Assembly: GCA_026196495.1 (NCBI GenBank)
Contig: JAPHSY010000032.1
Location: 1 to 64,000, forward strand
DNA: 64,000 bases
Origin: Magnetovibrio sp.
Lineage (GTDB): Bacteria > Pseudomonadota > Alphaproteobacteria > Rhodospirillales > Magnetovibrionaceae
Direction: 5' to 3'
Numbering within the stretch: the stretch's first letter is position 1; each line of letters begins with the position of its first letter. The notes beneath the pieces were generated by a model, which searched no databases, was not told where the DNA came from, and saw only the letters and a program-made list of their open reading frames with translations. Position numbers and translations under genes: made by a program. Below are positions 8,544 to 17,159 of the stretch, in pieces.

Positions 8544-9989
8544 TTAGTCGTCTTTTTTCGCAGCAGCCTTCTTTGCCGGAGCCTTTTTAGCAGCGGCTTT
8601 CTTTGCCGGAGCTTTCTTGGCAGCGGCTTTTTTCTTAGCCGGAGCTTTTTTCGCAGCTTTCTTCTTCGGCTTGGCTTCTTCTTCGTCTTCCGCCATCAGC
8701 TCTTCAGAACTAACGGTTTTGTCGGTGACTTTAGCCAATTCCAGGATGAAATCAGAGACTTTATCTTCAAATACCGGGCCGGAAAGCTGTTGCATGGCTT
8801 CCGGGTTTTCTTGGTAGTACTTGAATACCATTTGCTCCTGCCCCGGATAGTTTTGGGCTTCTTGCAAGATGGCTTGTTGTAAATCGTCTTGGGTGATTTC
8901 GATTTTGTTTTCGCGACCAACTTCAGCGAACAACAGACCCAATTTTACGCGGCGGTTTGCCATTTCTTTGAAGTCAGCTTCGCGTTCTTCTTCGGTGAAG
9001 TCTTCGACTTCTTGACCGCTTTCTTGAGCCTGTTGGAATGCTTTTTCGATGCTTTCAATTTCAGCATCAATCAAACCTTGGGGCAGTTCGAAGCTGTAGT
9101 GGGTATCCAAAGCATCCAGCAAAACGCGCTTCGCTTTTTGCTTAGAAATCTGGGTAAAGCCCTGTTGGTGTTGTTCGCGAATAGCGGTCTTCAGCGCCTC
9201 TAGGTTTTCCATTCCGGCTTTTTTCGCCAGTTCGTCATCAATTTCAGACGGCTTGGATTCTTTCAGTTCGTTGATCTTGACTGTGAACACAGCGTCTTTA
9301 CCGGCAAGGTTTTCCGCGCCGTATTCTTTGGGGAAGGTTACGTTCACATCAAGTTCATCACCCGGATTTTGGCCGATCAGTTGATCTTCGAAACCGGGGA
9401 TGAAGCTGCCCGAACCCAATTCCAGGTCATAGCCTTCGGCTTTACCACCATCAAATGCTTCGCCATCAACTTTGCCTAAGAAGTCGATGTTCACAACATC
9501 GCCTTCTTTGGCTTTACGCTTGCTTTTCACAGGCTCGGACGTTTTGTAGGCATCTGCCATACGTTCCAAGGTTTTGTCGACTTCTGCTTCATCGGGCTCA
9601 ACAACCATGCGCTCAACTTCAATTTTGGAGAAGTCGCCCAAGTTGATTTCCGGCATGACGTCGACAGCCATGGAGAATTCAAGGTCTTTGCCTTCGTCAA
9701 AGCTGACAATTTCGATCTTCGGCTGCATTGCAGGACGCAGTTCGTTGTCTTCCAGCACTTTAGCGGAGCCTTCTTGAACAGCTTTTTCCATAGCTTCGCC
9801 CATGACATTAGGGCCGTACTTTTTGCGCAGCAGGCTGACGGGAACTTTCCCTTTGCGGAAACCCGGCAGTTGCATGGTTTTGGACAGCTCGTTCAAACGG
9901 CTGGAGACCTGTTCTTCGAATTCGTCAGCTGCAACAACGATGGTGTATTCGCGGCGAAGGCCTTCGTTTTTGGTTTCGGTAACCTGCAT
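8544..9989 (-). CDS. tig: Trigger factor with lysine/alanine-rich C-terminal tail, 481 aa
   Basis: Ribosome-bound chaperone and peptidyl-prolyl isomerase that meets nascent chains at the exit tunnel. The ribosome-docking signature GFRKGKVP sits at residues 43-50, exactly as in E. coli, when translation starts at the ATG at 9989. An upstream start at 10085 would add 32 unrelated residues. The FKBP-type domain (GDVVNIDFLGKVDGEAFDGG) is in the middle. The family core ends near residue 433. The last 48 residues are an acidic patch followed by AKKAPAKKAAAKK-type repeats with 19 lysines, resembling histone H1 tails. First gene of the tig-clpP-clpX-lon-HU series. Confidence 0.95.
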   Translation of the reverse strand: MQVTETKNEGLRREYTIVVAADEFEEQVSSRLNELSKTMQLPGFRKGKVPVSLLRKKYGPNVMGEAMEKAVQEGSAKVLEDNELRPAMQPKIEIVSFDEGKDLEFSMAVDVMPEINLGDFSKIEVERMVVEPDEAEVDKTLERMADAYKTSEPVKSKRKAKEGDVVNIDFLGKVDGEAFDGGKAEGYDLELGSGSFIPGFEDQLIGQNPGDELDVNVTFPKEYGAENLAGKDAVFTVKINELKESKPSEIDDELAKKAGMENLEALKTAIREQHQQGFTQISKQKAKRVLLDALDTHYSFELPQGLIDAEIESIEKAFQQAQESGQEVEDFTEEEREADFKEMANRRVKLGLLFAEVGRENKIEITQDDLQQAILQEAQNYPGQEQMVFKYYQENPEAMQQLSGPVFEDKVSDFILELAKVTDKTVSSEELMAEDEEEAKPKKKAAKKAPAKKKAAAKKAPAKKAAAKKAPAKKAAAKKDD

Positions 9990-10150
9990 GATGGAACCTG
10001 TGCACTCTCTAACAATAAACACTGAGGCGCTTGCCCTTATCCTCCGCTCATGTGGAACACGTGGATATGGCGAGCACCTGCTCAATTTCTTAATCGGTAT
10101 TCGGGGAGTGGCTAACCTTGAAAATCAATGACTTCCTAGATATGGAGGTT

Positions 10151-10236
10151 TGGTGCGGGTGAAAGGACTTGAACCTTCACTTCTCAAGGAAACTGGTACC
10201 TAAAACCAGCGCGTCTACCAATTCCGCCACACCCGC
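10151..10236 (-). tRNA. tRNA-Leu (anticodon TAG), 3' CCA encoded
   Basis: Class II tRNA with a long variable arm. The acceptor stem is GCGGGTG/CACCCGC, the D-arm is GGCGGAATTGGTAGACGC, and the anticodon stem-loop CTGGT-TTTAGGT-ACCAG has TAG. The T-arm is AAGGTTCAAGTCCTT. Genomic CCA lies at 10153-10151. It reads CTN leucine codons, mainly CTA and CTG. Confidence 0.96.
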
Positions 10237-10281
10237 AGTGCAACAAACTTCGCCAAACCCGTAACCGGGCGTGGCGCGCAC

Positions 10282-10307
10282 TTTATACAAATTGCCCCCT
10301 CAGTCAA
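10282..10307 (-). promoter_or_regulatory. Weak candidate promoter of tRNA-Leu
   Basis: Minus-strand TTGACT (10307-10302) followed by TATAAA (10287-10282). The 14-bp spacer is short, so the exact elements are uncertain. Confidence 0.3.
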
Positions 10308-10340
10308 CACTTGCGGTCATGATGAGGGGACAATGTCAAT

Positions 10341-11939
10341 TCAGAGATGCACAGAGCCGCTTTCAATCAGCTCTTCCATAAGCTCTCCCAACTGGTAAGG
10401 AAGCTCTTCACAGAGATCTTCCGCAACCAGTCCTGGGCCAAATGTATTCGCCGCTTCTCCATGCAGCCAAACCGCTGCATTTGCAGCAGCAAACGCAGGC
10501 ATTCCTTGGGCCATAAGCCCGGAAATCATGCCCGACAACACGTCACCAGCCCCTGCTGTTGCTAAGCTTGCAGGTGCATTGACACTGATCGTTGTACAAC
10601 CGTCCGGTGACGCGACAACGGTATCTGGCCCTTTTAGCAAAACAATGCACCCCGCCCGCTTAGCAGCATCGCGTGTGACCTCAACCTTGCAGTCCTTGTC
10701 GTGATTCTTCGGTTTCATTAAACGCGCTGCCAAATCTGGGAAGATTCTTGCAAATTCACCGCTGTGTGGTGTCAGCACCACTGTCTCTTGCTGCATATTA
10801 GCCTTACGCGCTGCCTTAATGGCCTGAAACAAGGCTTTGGGGGCTTTTTGGAAACAGGTGATTGCATCCGCATCAATCACGCAGGACTTACCCAACTTAA
10901 TGGCATCAAGTGTCATATCACGTGTGGCTTTGCCAATCCCGGCACCAGGACCGATAACGCAGGCATTTTTACGTGAATCTGAAATCAATTTCCGAAAGGC
11001 CTTGGCATCTTTTATTGGTGCAACCAGTGTTCCAGGCTCGGTCGCTATCGCATAAATGTTAAAGGCTTTCGTCGGTGCTGCAATACAAGCTAACCCCGCT
11101 CCTATACGCCGCGCCGCATAAGACACCATCCGCGCCGCGCCACACATAACGGGACCACCCAACACAGTGACATGTCCACGCGCATATTTGTGGACATCCT
11201 CTTCATGAAAGGGAAAGTACTCACCCCACTGACTGGGTGTGTTGAGGTACTTATGGCCTTTGACTTCATCTACAACATCATCAGAAATGCCAATATCTGC
11301 GATAACAATGTCACCGCAAACACCGCGCCCCGGCATTAAGGCGTGCCCTGGTTTAGGACGACAGAAAGTCACCGTTAAATCTGCATGGAAACAAATACCC
11401 CCTCGTCGGCGCCCCCCCAAAGCACGTCCGGTATCACCGTTAAGACCACTGGGAATGTCAATAGACACTACCAACGGTGCCGCGCCCTGAGCTTGTGATA
11501 CGGTTACCAATTCAGCCAACATTTTCGACGTACCCTGTAATGGCCGGGTCAAGCCAGTACCAAACAAAGCATCAACCACCAGAACACATTCACTGCCATC
11601 CATTCCCGCCAAGGCATCAAGCGCATTTTCAAGGGGATGAACCTTACCACGCCACCGTTTGGCATGGACCGCAGCATCCCCAGTAAGGTCAGCTTTATCC
11701 CCCAGCAGGTACAAATTCACCATCCATCCGGCTTTTTTCAAAACCTGGGCAACAACAAATCCATCTCCGCCATTGTTGCCCGGTCCCGCCAAAACCACCA
11801 CATGGCAGTGCTCATAACGCTCCATAATCGCATCTGCAACGGCACGGCCTGCGGCCTCCATCAAATCAGCACCAACAGCACCGCGTTCGATAGCCAATGC
11901 ATCTGCTGCTTGCATTTCACTTACACTTAAAATTTCCAT
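10341..11939 (-). CDS. nnr: Bifunctional NAD(P)H-hydrate epimerase / ADP-dependent dehydratase, 532 aa
   Basis: Repairs damaged (hydrated) NADH and NADPH. The N-terminal YjeF epimerase domain (about 1-215) begins ILSVSEMQAADALAIERG and includes the LAGPGNNGGDGFVVA loop and a conserved DALFGTGL. The C-terminal ribokinase-like dehydratase domain (about 235-515) has VTVLGGPVMCGAARM, VLTPHSGEFARIFP and the catalytic loop NAPASLATAGAGDVLSG. Length fits the fused form. Its ATG (11939) faces the dadA gene divergently, and tRNA-Leu lies downstream. Confidence 0.95.
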   Translation of the reverse strand: MEILSVSEMQAADALAIERGAVGADLMEAAGRAVADAIMERYEHCHVVVLAGPGNNGGDGFVVAQVLKKAGWMVNLYLLGDKADLTGDAAVHAKRWRGKVHPLENALDALAGMDGSECVLVVDALFGTGLTRPLQGTSKMLAELVTVSQAQGAAPLVVSIDIPSGLNGDTGRALGGRRRGGICFHADLTVTFCRPKPGHALMPGRGVCGDIVIADIGISDDVVDEVKGHKYLNTPSQWGEYFPFHEEDVHKYARGHVTVLGGPVMCGAARMVSYAARRIGAGLACIAAPTKAFNIYAIATEPGTLVAPIKDAKAFRKLISDSRKNACVIGPGAGIGKATRDMTLDAIKLGKSCVIDADAITCFQKAPKALFQAIKAARKANMQQETVVLTPHSGEFARIFPDLAARLMKPKNHDKDCKVEVTRDAAKRAGCIVLLKGPDTVVASPDGCTTISVNAPASLATAGAGDVLSGMISGLMAQGMPAFAAANAAVWLHGEAANTFGPGLVAEDLCEELPYQLGELMEELIESGSVHL

Positions 11940-12240
11940 GATTCAGGCCCCTGCTTTATCCGCTGTGGCCCCAGCATCCCACTGCGCTACGCGCCTTCCA
12001 TCAACACACCACCATAAACCAACATCATGTACAGACATTGGGTCATTACGGTTATTGTTGATGGATCTCCCCCAGAGCCTGTTTAAGGCATTATTCTACT
12101 CTACTTTTGCGCGTTTACGAAGCATAAGGTGGTGTATTAAAAATGCATTGAAATCATGGACATCTTCCATCAAAGCTCCTAAAAATAGAACAGGGGAAGG
12201 TGCCCTCAAACATACACACAAAGAAACAAACGGAATTACT
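11940..12240. other. nnr-dadA divergent intergenic region, 301 bp
   Basis: The plus-strand reading frame of dadA stays open through this region, but the translation is not protein-like and has no match to the DadA family. The stretch must carry both divergent promoters. A small palindrome, ATGGA-N5-TCCAT at 12156-12170, is a possible regulator site (dad genes are often Lrp-controlled), but evidence is thin. Confidence 0.45.
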
Positions 12241-13494
12241 ATGAAAGTCGTTGTCCTTGGCGCGGGTGTGATCGGGATAAGCACGGCCTACGAATTGGCG
12301 TGCGATGGTCATGACGTGATTGTTGTGGACCGATGCGAAGATGTCGCATTGGAAACCAGCAACGCGAATGGTGGCCAGCTTTCATCTGACCACGGCGAAC
12401 CCTTGGCAGCACCGGGTGTTATTCGCAAAGCCATCAAGTGGTTGGGCAAGCACGATGCACCGCTTCTTTACCGTTTGCGCCTGGACCCACAGCTCTGGTC
12501 GTGGACATTGCAGTTCATGTCCAACTGTAAAGATCCGCTATTTTGGGATAATGCCGCCCATATTCTGCGTCTGTCATTGTATTCGCGCCAGCGCATTCGC
12601 GATATCTTAGCGCGTGAGACCATTGCCTTTGATCGTTTAAGCACCGGCATTTTGACCCTGTACCACAATGACAAAGACTTTAACGTTGCTTTGAACAACG
12701 TACAGTCAATGAAAGAATTGGGCTCGGTCCGTGAAATTTTGGACCGCAAAGGCTGTATCGAACACGAACCTGCCTTAGAGTTTTCCTCAGCACCGATCAG
12801 TGGCGGTATTTTCACCCCAAATGACGAAAGTGGAGACTGCTATCTGTTCACGAAGGCCTTGGCAGAATGCTGCCGTCGCCGCGGTGTTCAGTTCCAATTC
12901 AACACGACCGTCACGACCATTGAACGTAAAGATTGGCGGGTTAAATCCGTCCAGACCGACAAAGGCCCTATCGAGGCTGATGTCTACGTCTTGGCCCTGG
13001 GCAGTTACAGTCCACTATTTGTCCAAGAGCTGGGATTGAATTTGCCAATTTATCCGGCCAAAGGATATTCCGTCACTGTTCCGGTCAAAGACGATACCAA
13101 AGCCCCAAAGACATCCATAACCAGCAAAGATTATAAACTGGTGTTTTCACGATTGGGCAATAAGTTACGAGTTGCGGGGATGCTGGAATTCAATGGTTAT
13201 GACACAAACTTGGATGCGAGCCGAGCGCGAGTGGTTCTGGAAAATGCATTGAAGCTATTCCCCCGTGCCGCTGATCGTGATCACGCAGAATTTTGGACCG
13301 GATTGCGCCCACAGACTCCAGACAGTGTCCCTATTTTAGGACGTGCCCGCCAAGAAAACTTGGTTCTCAACACCGGTCACGGCATGCTGGGCTGGACCAT
13401 GGCTATGGGCTCTGCCCGTATCGCAGCAGATTTGGCAGCACACCGTGCACCTGAAATCGACGTTGACGGTTTTGGCTGGGAACGCTTTGCATAA
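12241..13494 (+). CDS. dadA: D-amino acid dehydrogenase small subunit-type FAD oxidoreductase, 417 aa
   Basis: Oxidises D-amino acids to 2-oxo acids, passing electrons to the respiratory chain on the inner side of the membrane. The Rossmann FAD motif VVVLGAGVIGISTAYEL is at 3-19, followed by the DadA-typical ETSNANGGQLSSDHGEPLAAPGV. The C-terminal FAD contact region includes FWTGLRPQTPDSVPILG and NTGHGMLGWTMAMGSAR. Length matches DadA (about 416-430). The ATG at 12241 with GGA eight nt upstream is the start; the open frame before it is not conserved. No alanine racemase is adjacent, so D-alanine as the substrate is assumed from the family. Confidence 0.92.
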   Translation: MKVVVLGAGVIGISTAYELACDGHDVIVVDRCEDVALETSNANGGQLSSDHGEPLAAPGVIRKAIKWLGKHDAPLLYRLRLDPQLWSWTLQFMSNCKDPLFWDNAAHILRLSLYSRQRIRDILARETIAFDRLSTGILTLYHNDKDFNVALNNVQSMKELGSVREILDRKGCIEHEPALEFSSAPISGGIFTPNDESGDCYLFTKALAECCRRRGVQFQFNTTVTTIERKDWRVKSVQTDKGPIEADVYVLALGSYSPLFVQELGLNLPIYPAKGYSVTVPVKDDTKAPKTSITSKDYKLVFSRLGNKLRVAGMLEFNGYDTNLDASRARVVLENALKLFPRAADRDHAEFWTGLRPQTPDSVPILGRARQENLVLNTGHGMLGWTMAMGSARIAADLAAHRAPEIDVDGFGWERFA

Positions 13495-13578
13495 AGCAAT
13501 GGCCCTCAGCCCTTCCAAGGGAGCTGAGATTGACTTACCATGTTCAAAACATAATGAATTTTGAGGGGCACTTTCTTC

Positions 13579-14055
13579 ATGGACTTAATTGAGTTTCTGT
13601 TTCCCGTCGCCAGTACTGTTCACACCTTAGCTGCCGTGATTTGGGTTGGCGGCATGTTCTTCGCACACATGGCATTGCGCCTCGCGTTGATGGAACAAGA
13701 ACCACCCACCCGACTTGGTGTTTGGCGCAGTGTCTTTCCCCGTTTCTTTGCCTGGGTTTGGGTAAGCGTTATTATCTTGCCTGTAACGGGGTATGCCATG
13801 GTGTTTGTCGACTTTGGTGGATTTGAAGCCGCAGGTCATCATGTCACTGTGATGCATTACATCGGTTGGGTGATGATCTTCTTGTATATATTTTTATACT
13901 TCCAGCCCTATGCAAAATTCCGTGCTGAAATGAGCGCCGGAAACTTGCCCGCCGCTGCAGGACACCAAGCGGTTATTCGGCGCATTGTCACCACCAATCT
14001 GATCTTAGGTATGATTGTCATCAGTGCCGGCGTCTCAGGACGGTTTTGGGGCTAA
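13579..14055 (+). CDS. CopD-like four-helix integral membrane protein, 158 aa
   Basis: Inner-membrane protein with four hydrophobic helices. The first carries VHTLAAVIWVGGMFFAHMALR, the arrangement (helix-borne His next to W-x-GG) seen in the CopD / DUF4149-type family. Histidines in the loop (GHHVTVMHYIGW) could bind metal or heme. The start is the ATG at 13579; the frame opens at a TTG six codons earlier. Function in copper uptake is a family-level guess. The next gene starts 20 nt after its stop, so the two are likely co-transcribed. Confidence 0.7.
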   Translation: MDLIEFLFPVASTVHTLAAVIWVGGMFFAHMALRLALMEQEPPTRLGVWRSVFPRFFAWVWVSVIILPVTGYAMVFVDFGGFEAAGHHVTVMHYIGWVMIFLYIFLYFQPYAKFRAEMSAGNLPAAAGHQAVIRRIVTTNLILGMIVISAGVSGRFWG

Positions 14056-14075
14056 GCCCTACAGGAGACATCACA

Positions 14076-15161
14076 GTGTTAAACATACGATCAGTTTTGG
14101 TATCCATGCTGGCTGCGTTCATCTTCATTTCTGCCCCAGGCCCCGGCCATGCCAAAACAAGAGACCGTGTGAAGCGCGACTTTCGTCATGCAGACACCAA
14201 CAAGGATAACCAACTCAGTCGCAAAGAATGGATGCGCCGTGGTAATTTTGACATGCTTGATCAAAACGGCGACGGTTTTCTGAGCCTGAAAGAGGTCCGC
14301 GCAATCTACAAAGGTCATGATGACAAAGACTATGATTGGCCACCCACAAACACAGTGCTCAAATCCCCACGCATTGGCAATATTGATCCAGGTGCCTTAA
14401 CGGACAAAGTTAGTCGTGACACTTTGGATAAAGAAACTCTGTGTGGCATTGGCCGTTCATCACATTGCTCCATTGAACCTCAGCGCAAACGTGGTTTAAT
14501 TGAAACCGGAACGGGACCTCGTTTCCCAGAAGGTACCAAGTGTTCTGGCATGGATGATTACTGGGCTATGAACTATAGCTCCAAACGCAATAGGGACAGT
14601 TACCACGGGGGCATTGATCTGCCAGTACCGTGGGGCAAACCAATGTTGGCGGTTGCATCAGGTTCCGTTGTGGCCCTGTATAAAGCGCATTTGTCGAAAC
14701 GCGGCAATGAAGTTGTGATCCGGCACAGCCCTGAACAAACGGGTTTACCCATTTGGACTTACAGTGCCTATGGGCACTTGGACAAGCTTCCAAATTTTGA
14801 AATTGGTCAACGCATCAATAAAGGGGACATCATTGGTCCCACTGGAAATTCTGGAATCAGTGCTAAGGGCAAAAAAGGTTCGGCTCAATCCACCACCCGG
14901 CGACCAGCTATTCACCTAGCCATGTTTTACAGCAAAAACAGAACCTACGCAGAAGCCAATAATACCATCATTCCCGTAGATGGCCGCTGGCTCGACCCGT
15001 TTGCATTTTACCGTCAAAAAGAACCGTTCATGTCCGATGCCGTTAAGGCCCTCCCCGATGCTGAAAAGGACGTGGATATTCCTATCATGTTTGACGATGG
15101 AACAACAATCCCAGCAGACACAAAAATTATCTGGCCTTATACCTGCACAAAAACCAACTGA
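14076..15161 (+). CDS. Exported EF-hand plus M23-peptidase-like protein, 361 aa (GTG start)
   Basis: A secreted calcium-binding, LytM-like protein. The signal peptide covers about residues 1-26 (hydrophobic core, then PGPGHA before KTRD). Two complete EF-hand loops follow: DTNKDNQLSRKE at 40-51 and DQNGDGFLSLKE at 62-73. The rest resembles an M23 metallopeptidase: YHGGIDLPVPWGKPMLAVASG contains the H-x3-D zinc pair, and YGHL follows. The final HxH motif reads HLA, so the second histidine (a zinc ligand) is missing. That suggests a scaffold or regulator rather than an active endopeptidase. The GTG at 14076 has AGGAG eight nt upstream. Confidence 0.8.
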   Translation: MLNIRSVLVSMLAAFIFISAPGPGHAKTRDRVKRDFRHADTNKDNQLSRKEWMRRGNFDMLDQNGDGFLSLKEVRAIYKGHDDKDYDWPPTNTVLKSPRIGNIDPGALTDKVSRDTLDKETLCGIGRSSHCSIEPQRKRGLIETGTGPRFPEGTKCSGMDDYWAMNYSSKRNRDSYHGGIDLPVPWGKPMLAVASGSVVALYKAHLSKRGNEVVIRHSPEQTGLPIWTYSAYGHLDKLPNFEIGQRINKGDIIGPTGNSGISAKGKKGSAQSTTRRPAIHLAMFYSKNRTYAEANNTIIPVDGRWLDPFAFYRQKEPFMSDAVKALPDAEKDVDIPIMFDDGTTIPADTKIIWPYTCTKTN

Positions 15162-15164
15162 TGG

Positions 15165-16397
15165 TTATTTGCCCTCATGTGTCACAATATTGACCTCACT
15201 ATGAAGAGTTTTGTGCACCGGACATTTATCTGCAATCTCTAGCAACTTAGCCCGCACATCATCATCAAGGTCTCCCTCAATGATGACCTCGCGTTGGATT
15301 ACATCGACCTTTCCATTTTGCGTTTCACACTCTTGGCAATCTTCGCCGTGAACCTTTTCGTGATTGAGGCGTACCGTTACACGTTCCAACGGTATCTTTT
15401 TGTGATCCGCATACATCCGCATCGTCATAGACGTGCAAGCGCCCAAACCAGCAAGCAAAAGATCGTAAGGTGACGGGCCGGAATCCAGACCACCGTAGCT
15501 CTTGGGTTCGTCAGCTTTCAAATAATGACGTCCACCGACCATCACATGCTGCTGAAATTTTCCATTACCTGTCTCCCACACAACGACTTCGCCGGGGCCA
15601 CCTGGGAGATCAAATCCATCATCGACTTTGGGGGCTTCAATATAACTTTCTGCCCAAGCGGCAATCACACTCGAAACATAAACGGCATCATCTGCATTGT
15701 GCATTAAATGATCTGCATCATCTAAGGAAACAAAGCTCTTTGGATGTTTTGCAGCAACAAAGATTTGTTCCGCATTTTCAATGCCAACAATTTCATCTCG
15801 CGGTGCATGAAAAATCAACAATGCCCGGCCCAGACGTGAAATAGCATCCTTCATATTATGCGCGGCTATATCATCAAGAAACTGTTGCTTGATCGTAAAG
15901 GGACGCCCACCAACACTCACTTCTGCGGCACCCTTTTCGTGTATCAAACTGACGGCTTCCGCGAAATTACCCGTAACATGATCTGGATCATAAGGTGCAC
16001 CGATGGTCGCGATAGCTTTACATTCACCAATGTGATGTGCAGCAGCCAACACTGCGGCACCACCTAAGGAATGACCAATCAAAATTTGTGGAGCCTGATG
16101 GTTTTCACGCAACCAATCAGCAGCAGCAACCAAATCATTAATGTTTGAGCTGAAGTTGGTGTTGGCGAACTCACCTTCTGAGCTGCCCAAGCCGGTAAAA
16201 TCAAACCTCAACACTGCAATGCCATGACGCGTCAAACCACCAGCCAAACGACTAACAGCCTTCAAATCCTTAGTGCAGGTAAAACAGTGCGCAAACAAGG
16301 CAAAGGCACGTACTGGCGTATCGGGTATATCCAAACGCGCAGCCAGTTTTTCACCTGCCCCACCGATGAAGGAAATCTTCTCTGTCGTAAAAGCCAA
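15165..16397 (-). CDS. Bifunctional alpha/beta hydrolase-OsmC family protein, 410 aa (TTG start)
   Basis: A fusion known in proteobacteria. Residues 1-250 are an alpha/beta hydrolase with oxyanion-side HCFTCTKD, nucleophile elbow GHSLGG (S110), acid D201 (HAPRDEIV) and H230 (DADHLMH). Residues 265-410 are an OsmC/Ohr-type peroxiredoxin-like domain with the two redox cysteines C321 (GACTSMT) and C392 (DKCPVH). It probably acts on peroxides or thioesters in the cytoplasm; the true substrate is unknown. The start is TTG at 16397, supported by GGAGG 5 nt upstream. It is convergent with the EF-hand gene, 3 nt apart. Confidence 0.93.
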   Translation of the reverse strand: MAFTTEKISFIGGAGEKLAARLDIPDTPVRAFALFAHCFTCTKDLKAVSRLAGGLTRHGIAVLRFDFTGLGSSEGEFANTNFSSNINDLVAAADWLRENHQAPQILIGHSLGGAAVLAAAHHIGECKAIATIGAPYDPDHVTGNFAEAVSLIHEKGAAEVSVGGRPFTIKQQFLDDIAAHNMKDAISRLGRALLIFHAPRDEIVGIENAEQIFVAAKHPKSFVSLDDADHLMHNADDAVYVSSVIAAWAESYIEAPKVDDGFDLPGGPGEVVVWETGNGKFQQHVMVGGRHYLKADEPKSYGGLDSGPSPYDLLLAGLGACTSMTMRMYADHKKIPLERVTVRLNHEKVHGEDCQECETQNGKVDVIQREVIIEGDLDDDVRAKLLEIADKCPVHKTLHSEVNIVTHEGK

Positions 16398-16402
16398 AAC
16401 AT

Positions 16403-16407
16403 CCTCC
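16403..16407 (-). promoter_or_regulatory. Shine-Dalgarno that sets the TTG start of the hydrolase-OsmC gene
   Basis: GGAGG on the minus strand, 5 nt from the TTG codon at 16397. No in-frame ATG at comparable spacing exists. Confidence 0.65.
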
Positions 16408-16520
16408 AGATATCAACATTCAAATATGCCTAGTTGAGTATGGCACGCCCCCAGCCAAAGTCACTTGAATAAGTCGATAAGGCACGCTCTACTCTGTGAA
16501 ACACATTTGAGTGAGATGAC

Positions 16521-17159
16521 ATGACTGAAACCCTATCGTGCGACGACGTCGAAGAAATTGAAACCATCCGAGACCATGATGGGTATTTTAAAGTAGACCG
16601 CTATCATTTACGTCACCGTAAACACGAAGGCGGTTGGACTGATGTCATGAGCCGGGAAATTTTTGAACGCGGTCATGCCGTCGCCGTATTGTTGTTTGAC
16701 CCTATCTTAGACAAACTGGTGTTCATCGAGCAGTTCCGCCCGGGTGCTTACGCCGCGCTCAAGTCCCCATGGTTTGACCCAAACGAAACCACCCCGTGGT
16801 TGTATGAAATTGTTGCTGGCATCATTGATGAAGGTGAAACCCCCGAAGACGTCGCCAAACGCGAATGCTTAGAAGAAGCCAATTGCCCTGTGCACGATCT
16901 ACGCCCAATCATGCACTATTTGGTGAGCCCAGGCGGCAGCACAGAAAGTACTTTCTTGTTCTGCGGCCGTGTGGACGCATCAAACATTGGTGGCGTTCAC
17001 GGATTGGATCACGAAGGCGAAGACATCCGTGTATTTACACTGGACGCAGAAACGACCCTGAACTGGTTGGATCAGGGTCGTTTTAGCAACAGCATGACAT
17101 TAATTGCCGTGCAGTGGTTCAAGATCAATCATCAGAATCTTCGTGAAGATTGGTGCTAG
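16521..17159 (+). CDS. nudF: Nudix hydrolase, ADP-ribose pyrophosphatase type, 212 aa
   Basis: Hydrolyses ADP-ribose and similar nucleoside diphosphate sugars in the cytoplasm. The N-terminal part (YFKVDRYHLRHRKHEGGW ... RGHAVAVLLFDP) and VFIEQFRPGAY are typical of the NudF/TrgB branch. The Nudix box is at about 102-124 (GIIDEGE-x7-RECLEEAN); the usual glycine after EEx is asparagine, a change also tolerated in this branch. The last 35 nt overlap tail to tail with the RTX-repeat gene on the opposite strand. Confidence 0.9.
   Translation: MTETLSCDDVEEIETIRDHDGYFKVDRYHLRHRKHEGGWTDVMSREIFERGHAVAVLLFDPILDKLVFIEQFRPGAYAALKSPWFDPNETTPWLYEIVAGIIDEGETPEDVAKRECLEEANCPVHDLRPIMHYLVSPGGSTESTFLFCGRVDASNIGGVHGLDHEGEDIRVFTLDAETTLNWLDQGRFSNSMTLIAVQWFKINHQNLREDWC

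Noticed and set aside
8555-8680. Short DNA repeats that could be a CRISPR or tandem array
   Set aside because: They are codon-phased repeats coding the AKKAP tail of trigger factor, not spaced repeats.
11938-12240. 101-residue upstream extension of dadA
   Set aside because: Not DadA-like, overlaps the nnr start, and the FAD motif begins right after the ATG at 12241.
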